Source: Nocardioides pocheonensis
Lineage (GTDB): Bacteria > Actinomycetota > Actinomycetes > Propionibacteriales > Nocardioidaceae
Length of the DNA stretch: 64,000 bases
Assembly: GCF_003725535.1 (NCBI RefSeq)
Contig: NZ_RJSF01000019.1
Location: 42,537 to 106,536, forward strand
Reading direction: 5' to 3'
This document shows positions 59,418 through 64,000 of this stretch, piece by piece (within the stretch, counting starts at the first letter, position 1; each line of letters starts with the position of its first letter). The position numbers were made by a program, and so were the translations under genes. The notes under the pieces were generated by a model. It did not search any database and was not told where the DNA came from. It was given only the letters and a program-made list of their open reading frames with translations.

Positions 59418-60760
59418 ACGGCCTGCGCCAGGCCCGGTTGGTCGCTGCGCGGGAGATCCGTGAGCGGCTGCGGTCGCCGGTGTACTACGTGTCCCTCGGT
59501 CTCATGCTCGTCTCGGTGCTGGCCGCCATCCTCGCGCCGTCCCTCGTCGGCAGCGGCGGTGAGAAGAAGGTCGGCGTCGCGGGCGAGACTCCCGCGAGCC
59601 TCGTGCGCACCCTGGAAGGCCAGGCCCGGGCGACCGGCACCGAGGTCAGCGTGCGTCGCTACGCCTCGACCGACGCGGGCGAGGATGCGGTGCGCCACGG
59701 CCGGATCGACGTGCTGGTGGTCGACGGTCGGAGGCTCGAGTGGCAGCGTCGTGCCGACGAGGAGCTGAAGGCGCTGATCACGGGCTCCGCCCAGGTCGTC
59801 GCGGTCCAGGAGCGCGCGACGGCGGCCGGCATCCGGCCCGAGACGCTCGGAGCGCTGCTGGCGCCGGTCAAGGTCGGCAACCGGGTGCTCGGACCGGTGG
59901 CCGGTCGCACCAGTGACGACGAGACGGCGACGTACCTGCTCTCGATCATGCTCTTCCTGACGGTCAGCGTGTACGGCGGCATGGTGCTCACCGGCGTGGT
60001 CGAGGAGAAGTCGAGCCGGGTGGTGGAGGTCCTCCTCGCGCGGCTGCCGCCGTGGAGCCTGCTCGCCGGGAAGATCGCCGGGATCGGCGTCCTGGGGCTC
60101 GTCCAGGTGGCGGTCACCGGTGTCGCAGCCCTGGTGGCGGTCTCGGTCTCGGACCTGGCCGACCTTCCGGCCGCGCGTGCCAGCGTGCTGGCCTGGGCGG
60201 TGGTCTGGTTCGTCGTCGGCTACACGCTCATCGCCACGGCGTACGGCGTGCTCGGCTCGTTGACGTCGCGCAGCGAGGACGCCTCCAGCGTGACCGGGCC
60301 GCTCACGGTGGTGCTGATCGCCGCCTACTTCGCGGGCTTCGCGACGATCGGCAGTCCCGACGCGCTGTGGGCGCGCCTGGTGTCGTGGTTCCCCGTCACG
60401 GCGCCGTTCGCGATGCCGAACCGGATCGCGATGGGCGCGGCCCTGTGGTGGGAGCCGCTGCTCGCGCTGGTGCTGACCGCTGCCGCGACGGCCGGGCTCG
60501 TCGTGCTCGGTGGCCGGATCTACTCGCACGCGATCCTGCGCACGGGCGCCGTGGTCAAGCTCGTCGACGCCTGGCGCGGCTCGAGCGTCGCTGCCCGCGT
60601 CCGCACCCGGCCTGGTCGCGGCGCCCAGGCGGCGCTCGTGGCCGGCGCGGTGGCCCTCGGCGCCGTCGCGGGCGTGCTCTCGCGCGATGTCGTCGTCGGC
60701 GTCGGAGCCGGGGCGATCGCGCTCACGATCGCGTCGCGCTTCCGCAAGGCGCATCGCTGA
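59414..60760 (+). CDS. ABC-2 permease (NatB/YhaP-like)
   Basis: This 448-residue protein has one N-terminal helix (YVSLGLMLVSVLAAILAPSLV), an external domain of about 130 residues, and a C-terminal bundle of helices with VYGGMVLTGVVEEKSSRVVEVLLARLPPWSLLAGKIAGIGVLGL, the signature of Na+ efflux-type ABC permeases. Two extra C-terminal helices are present. It pairs with the upstream ATPase by a 4-base overlap. The substrate may be Na+ or an organic toxin. Confidence 0.9.
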   Translation: MNGLRQARLVAAREIRERLRSPVYYVSLGLMLVSVLAAILAPSLVGSGGEKKVGVAGETPASLVRTLEGQARATGTEVSVRRYASTDAGEDAVRHGRIDVLVVDGRRLEWQRRADEELKALITGSAQVVAVQERATAAGIRPETLGALLAPVKVGNRVLGPVAGRTSDDETATYLLSIMLFLTVSVYGGMVLTGVVEEKSSRVVEVLLARLPPWSLLAGKIAGIGVLGLVQVAVTGVAALVAVSVSDLADLPAARASVLAWAVVWFVVGYTLIATAYGVLGSLTSRSEDASSVTGPLTVVLIAAYFAGFATIGSPDALWARLVSWFPVTAPFAMPNRIAMGAALWWEPLLALVLTAAATAGLVVLGGRIYSHAILRTGAVVKLVDAWRGSSVAARVRTRPGRGAQAALVAGAVALGAVAGVLSRDVVVGVGAGAIALTIASRFRKAHR

Positions 60761-60835
60761 CTCCTTTCCCGCGCACCGAACGGTCGTGGCCGATTTCCGC
60801 TAGAACTGTCGGCGGGCGGTGCGCAGACTGGACCC

Positions 60836-62320
60836 ATGTTCGAGGACACGGAGGCCTGCTACCGGGCGGTGAAGAGCAAGGACCGTCGCTTCGACGGGGT
60901 CTTCTACACCGCGGTGAGCAGCACCGGCATCTACTGCCGGCCGAGCTGCCCGGCGATCACCCCCAAGCTCGCCAACGTGACCTTCTACCCGAGTGCGGCG
61001 GCCGCCCAGCAGGCCGGCTACCGCGCGTGCAAGCGCTGCCTGCCCGACGCGACCCCGGGCTCGCCCGAGTGGGACCTCGCCGCCGACGTCGCCGGGCGGG
61101 CGATGCGGCTGATTGCCGACGGCGTGGTCGAGCGCGACGGCGTGGACGGCCTCGCCCAGCGGCTCGGCTACTCCGCGCGTCAGCTCAACCGTCTCGTCAC
61201 CGGCTCGTTCGGCGCCGGCCCGCTCGCCCTCGCCCGGGCCCGGCGCGCACAGACGGCCCGCGTGCTGGTCGAGACGACGGCGCTCTCGTTCGCCGACGTC
61301 GCCTTCGCCGCGGGGTTCTCGAGCATCCGGCAGTTCAACGACACGATCCGTGAGGTGTACGCCGCGACGCCCACCGAGCTGCGGGGTCGTCGCGGTGGTC
61401 CGCACAGCGCCGGCACGGTGACCTCCGGGTCGATCGCGACCCGGATCGGCGTACGCGAGCCGTTCGCGGGAACCGAGCTGCTCGACTTCCTCGCGGTCCG
61501 GTCGGTGCGGGGCGTGGAGGCGGTGGGGGAGGGCTGGTACGAACGCTCCCTGAGCCTGCCGCACGGTCCCGGCGTCGTCCGGGTCGAGCTGGCCGACCGG
61601 CCGACCGGCTACGTGCCGTGCCGGTTCACGCTCGCGGACGCGCGTGACCTCGCACCGGCGCTGGAGCGCACCCGTCGGCTGCTCGACGCGGACTGCGACC
61701 CCGTCGCCGTCGACGAGCAGCTCGGCGGCGACCCGGCGCTCGCCCCGCTCGTCCGGCGTCGCCCCGGGCTGCGGGTTCCCGGCCACGTCGACGGCGTCGA
61801 GCTCGCCGCGCGTGCCGTGCTCGGGCAGCAGGTGAGTGTCGCGGGCGCACGCACGCTCGCCGCGCGCCTCGTCGCCGACCTCGGGGAGCCCCTCGACCTG
61901 GCCGGTGACCACCAGGTCACCCATCTCTTCCCGACCGCGTCGGCGCTGGCCGCCGTCGACCCCGAGCGGCTCGCGATGCCACGTGCGCGGGGCCGCGCCC
62001 TGGCCGCGGTCGCGTCCGCGCTGGCCGACGGGACCGTCGTGCTCGACCGGAGCGCCGATCGTGGTGACGTACGGGCCCGGCTGCTCGACCTGCCCGGCAT
62101 CGGACCCTGGACCGCCGACTACGTCGCGTTCCGGGTGCTCGGTGACCCGGACGTCTTCCTGCCCACGGACGTCGGGGTGCGCCACGCCGCCGACCGGCTC
62201 GGCATCGACGCCGTCGAGCAGAGCCGGCACTGGAGCCCGTGGCGCTCCTACGCACTCATCCACCTGTGGTCGTCGCTCGGTGACCCGGGTTCCCCGGTAT
62301 CGACCAAGAAGGAGTCATAG
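60836..62320 (+). CDS. alkA: Ada/AlkA fusion: DNA-3-methyladenine glycosylase II
   Basis: This 494-residue protein has an N-terminal Ada zinc domain with all four cysteines (C34, C38, C65, C68), where C34 corresponds to the methyl-phosphotriester acceptor. An AraC-type helix-turn-helix follows (GVDGLAQRLGYSARQLNRLV, SFADVAFAAGFSSIRQFNDTIRE), then the AlkA N-domain and a helix-hairpin-helix glycosylase with LLDLPGIGPWTADYVAFRVLGDPDVFLPTDVGV, where the last Asp is catalytic. It both senses methylation and removes methylated bases. The next gene is ogt, two bases on, forming a self-inducible alkylation-repair operon. Confidence 0.95.
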   Translation: MFEDTEACYRAVKSKDRRFDGVFYTAVSSTGIYCRPSCPAITPKLANVTFYPSAAAAQQAGYRACKRCLPDATPGSPEWDLAADVAGRAMRLIADGVVERDGVDGLAQRLGYSARQLNRLVTGSFGAGPLALARARRAQTARVLVETTALSFADVAFAAGFSSIRQFNDTIREVYAATPTELRGRRGGPHSAGTVTSGSIATRIGVREPFAGTELLDFLAVRSVRGVEAVGEGWYERSLSLPHGPGVVRVELADRPTGYVPCRFTLADARDLAPALERTRRLLDADCDPVAVDEQLGGDPALAPLVRRRPGLRVPGHVDGVELAARAVLGQQVSVAGARTLAARLVADLGEPLDLAGDHQVTHLFPTASALAAVDPERLAMPRARGRALAAVASALADGTVVLDRSADRGDVRARLLDLPGIGPWTADYVAFRVLGDPDVFLPTDVGVRHAADRLGIDAVEQSRHWSPWRSYALIHLWSSLGDPGSPVSTKKES

Positions 62321-62321
62321 G

Positions 62322-62843
62322 GTGACCACAACGACTGACGAGAAGGCGACCCAGAGCCCAGTGTGGACCGTGATGGAGTCACCGATCGGTGACCTGCGGA
62401 TCATCGCCCGGGACGACGCGATCGTCGCGATCGAGTTCAGCCCCTTCCGCGGCCTGGCCGACGGACGCCCGATCGGCGAGCGCACCGACGACGACCCGCT
62501 GCTCCGACGGGCGGTCGCGCAGCTCACGGCGTACTTCGCCCGCGAGCTGCGGGAGTTCGACCTGCCGCTCGCCCCGCAGGGCAGTGCCTTCCAGCGGCAG
62601 GTGTGGGACCAGCTCCGGCTGATCCGCTGGGGCGAGACCGCGTCGTACGGCGAGATCGCGCACCGCCTCGGCCACACCAACGCCGCGTCCCGCGCGGTCG
62701 GGCTCGCGAACGGCCGCAACCCGATCCCGATCGTGATCCCCTGCCACCGGGTGATCGGTGCCGACGGCTCGCTGACCGGGTACGCCGGTGGCCTCGACCG
62801 CAAGCAGCTGCTGCTCGGGCTGGAGCAGGACGCGCTGTTCTGA
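62322..62843 (+). CDS. ogt: Methylated-DNA-protein cysteine methyltransferase
   Basis: This 173-residue suicide repair protein takes the methyl group from O6-methylguanine. The active-site motif is IPIVIPCHRVIGADGSLTGYAGGLDRKQLLL, and the HTH with the arginine finger is TASYGEIAHRLGHTNAASRAVGLANGRNP. RBS AAGGAG lies eight bases before the GTG start. It is immediately downstream of the Ada/AlkA fusion, so it is induced with it. Confidence 0.95.
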   Translation: MTTTTDEKATQSPVWTVMESPIGDLRIIARDDAIVAIEFSPFRGLADGRPIGERTDDDPLLRRAVAQLTAYFARELREFDLPLAPQGSAFQRQVWDQLRLIRWGETASYGEIAHRLGHTNAASRAVGLANGRNPIPIVIPCHRVIGADGSLTGYAGGLDRKQLLLGLEQDALF

Positions 62844-62909
62844 GGCGGCTGCTCCGCCGCGGCCGGGCGCAGCGGCCGCGCCTGCCGTGACGCCGCGCGT
62901 CACCTCACG

Positions 62910-62992
62910 CGTACCCGGACATGCGAATGTCGCGAAAGTGGGCTGTCAGGCGGACTGACGCACCACGGACGACAATTGCATGTCCGGGTACG
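62910..62992. repeat. Long inverted repeat, family C
   Basis: CGTACCCGGACATGC (62910-62924) and its exact reverse complement (62978-62992) enclose 53 bases with further partial symmetry (GTCAG...CTGAC centre and AATGTCG/CGACAATT). It lies between ogt and the convergent MerR gene and may terminate both. Its form is like the other dispersed hairpins, but the sequence differs and it occurs once in the window. Confidence 0.75.
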
Positions 62993-63024
62993 ACGGGTGC
63001 GCCCCCTCCCAGGACCGCCGCCCC

Positions 63025-63663
63025 TCACGTCTCCGCCGACTCCTCCGCGAGCCCGCGGGACACGTTCTCCTGGGCGATCCGGCGGATGCCGAGCAGCAGC
63101 GGCTCCTGCAGCAGCGTGCCCACCACCGCCGCCTCGACGCTGGCCTCGACGTCGGTGTCCGCGATCTCGAGCACCGACAGCACCTCGTGCGCCGCGACCG
63201 GGCGCATCGCCGCGGCGTACAGGTCGAGGAGCCGGTCGCTGACCGGGTGGCCGACGCCGTCGAGCGCGTCGAGCGCGCGCGCGAGCTGCACGGCCTGCGG
63301 ATGGCCGGGCGCGAGCTCCCACCGCTGCCGGGCGAGCATCCCGTCGACACGGGCAAGAGATGCCTGGGTCGGTGGGGTGTCGTCCCCCGGGGAGGCGCCG
63401 AGCCGGGTGTGCGCGCTCCCGACGGCCTCGTGCCACGACTCGGCGTGATCGATGCCGTGCAGGACCTGCCGCACGGTCTCCAGCCGCAGCCCGGCGATCT
63501 CGGTGAGCGCGCGGATCAGCCGGAGCCGGCGCACATGGGTGTCGTCGTACGCCGCCCGGGTCGCGCCGGTCGCCTCGCCGGCCGGCAGCAGGCCCTCGCG
63601 CAGGTAGTACTTGATCGTCGGCACGCTGCACCCTGAGCGTGCGGAGAGCTCGGCCATCCACAT
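63025..63663 (-). CDS. MerR-family transcriptional regulator
   Basis: This 212-residue protein has an N-terminal MerR winged helix (MAELSARSGCSVPTIKYYLREGLLPAGEATGATRAAYDDTHVRRLRLIRAL, about residues 3-55) and a larger helical effector domain (about residues 80-212) without the metal-binding cysteines of MerR or CueR, so an organic ligand is likely. Start at ATG 63663 (MWM); the ATG at 63657 is an alternative. It is divergent from a membrane protein gene, and a classic MerR operator lies between them. Confidence 0.88.
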   Translation of the reverse strand: MWMAELSARSGCSVPTIKYYLREGLLPAGEATGATRAAYDDTHVRRLRLIRALTEIAGLRLETVRQVLHGIDHAESWHEAVGSAHTRLGASPGDDTPPTQASLARVDGMLARQRWELAPGHPQAVQLARALDALDGVGHPVSDRLLDLYAAAMRPVAAHEVLSVLEIADTDVEASVEAAVVGTLLQEPLLLGIRRIAQENVSRGLAEESAET

Positions 63664-63673
63664 GGAAGACAGA

Positions 63674-63724
63674 TTGACATTGGATAGTTGTGCTGTCCAA
63701 TATTGGCGAGCAGAACTATCCAAT
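63674..63724 (+). promoter_or_regulatory. MerR-type promoter with 19-base spacer and dyads
   Basis: TTGACA (63674-63679) and AATATT (63699-63704) are 19 bases apart, the over-long spacing of MerR-activated promoters. The spacer is flanked by the dyad TTGGATAG/CTGTCCAA. A second pair, ATTGGATAGTT (63679-63689) and AACTATCCAAT (63714-63724), is a perfect 11-base inverted repeat, and CCAATATTGG (63697-63706) is a perfect palindrome. The promoter reads towards the gene at 63734. Confidence 0.75.
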
Positions 63725-63733
63725 GGAGGCAGC

Positions 63734-64000
63734 ATGTCCGACGAGTCCCGGGTCCTCGCGGGGATCCTCTTCCTGTCCCTGGTCACGGTCGAGACCGGTG
63801 GCCTGTACCTGGTCAAGCTCTGGAAGGACGCCGCCGGGGCGACGCCGTTCCAGATCGGATTCGCCCGGGCCGGGCACGCGCACGCCGGTGTGCTGCTGGT
63901 GCTCGGCCTGCTGACCCAGCTCTACGTCGACCAGACCGACCTCGGCGGGGCGCTGGGATGGCTGGCACGCGCCGGCGTCCCGGCGGCGGCGATCCTCATG
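63734..64000 (+). CDS. Membrane protein, 5' part (cut by window end)
   Basis: Eighty-nine codons are present with no stop. The N-terminus MSDESRVLAGILFLSLVTVETGGLYLVKLW is a membrane helix, followed by HAHAGVLLVLGLLTQLYVDQ and VPAAAILM, at least three helices in all. The H-A-H-A-G in helix 2 might bind haem or metal. No family is recognised with confidence. RBS GGAGG lies four bases upstream of the ATG. It is the apparent target of the divergent MerR regulator. Confidence 0.7.
   Translation, partial: MSDESRVLAGILFLSLVTVETGGLYLVKLWKDAAGATPFQIGFARAGHAHAGVLLVLGLLTQLYVDQTDLGGALGWLARAGVPAAAILM

Overview
The window is from a high-GC actinobacterium, most likely a Nocardioidaceae (Nocardioides-like) chromosome. 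Supporting signs are the ilvC-serA-leuB-ilvE-cimA order, many GTG starts, TANNNT -10 boxes 6-7 bases before start codons (leaderless mRNAs), and short dispersed hairpins of the 'gtcgagcctgccgaaacc' and 'agtcc..cacgttc' types between genes. No insertion sequence, phage or CRISPR array is present. The taxonomic placement is inference from gene order and style.

Region 1 (1-17.2 kb) is an amino-acid biosynthesis backbone: the end of ilvC, argG, serA, leuB, ilvE and cimA, interleaved with an ABC exporter, a DsbA-like protein, a YihY membrane protein, an ABC-F ATPase, a MocR/YczE pair and a methyltransferase. Three leader-type controls can be read directly. A Val-Leu-Ile leader peptide with four alternating RNA segments lies before leuB. 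An Ile-Ile-Ile leader peptide with a U-tract terminator lies before cimA. A three-codon leader whose start region pairs with the ribosome binding site lies before the ABC-F gene. argG has tandem ArgR-like boxes over a leaderless promoter.

Region 2 (17.2-33.6 kb) holds an M23 lipoprotein/carbamate kinase/TetR operon, an FMN reductase, an amidase, a membrane redox operon (ferredoxin, NuoF-like flavoprotein, ferric-reductase-like cytochrome, ApbE), a two-component system, a DNA glycosylase-like gene interrupted in frame by a dispersed hairpin, an FAA hydrolase, gltX, a CPBP protease, and tRNA-Gln and tRNA-Glu. GluRS therefore sits next to the genes for both tRNAs it probably charges. A damaged copy of the 3' end of tRNA-Glu follows.

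Region 3 (33.6-54.8 kb) starts with a LysE/DHFR-like/LysR group and continues with a copper-linked export locus. This has a two-component system divergent from a 1,792-residue secreted SdrD/IPT/beta-helix protein, three successive secreted multicopper-oxidase-like proteins, a small membrane-anchored protein and a CopC-CopD fusion. A lytic transglycosylase and a DsrE protein follow. The striking point is that copper ligands are partitioned. The first oxidase has a complete type 1 site and half of a trinuclear site in its first domain. The second has only the other four histidines, in its second domain, with its type 1 Cys and His replaced by Ser and Tyr. The third has essentially none. This suggests a hetero-oligomeric 'split' multicopper oxidase and is the best candidate here for an undescribed system.

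Region 4 (54.9-64 kb) has a nucleotide-sugar dehydrogenase, SGNH hydrolase and glycosyltransferase run, a second ABC exporter, an alkylation-repair pair (Ada/AlkA fusion and Ogt), and a MerR regulator divergent from a membrane protein cut by the window end, with a textbook MerR operator between them. All functions are inferred from motifs and context; no database search was run.
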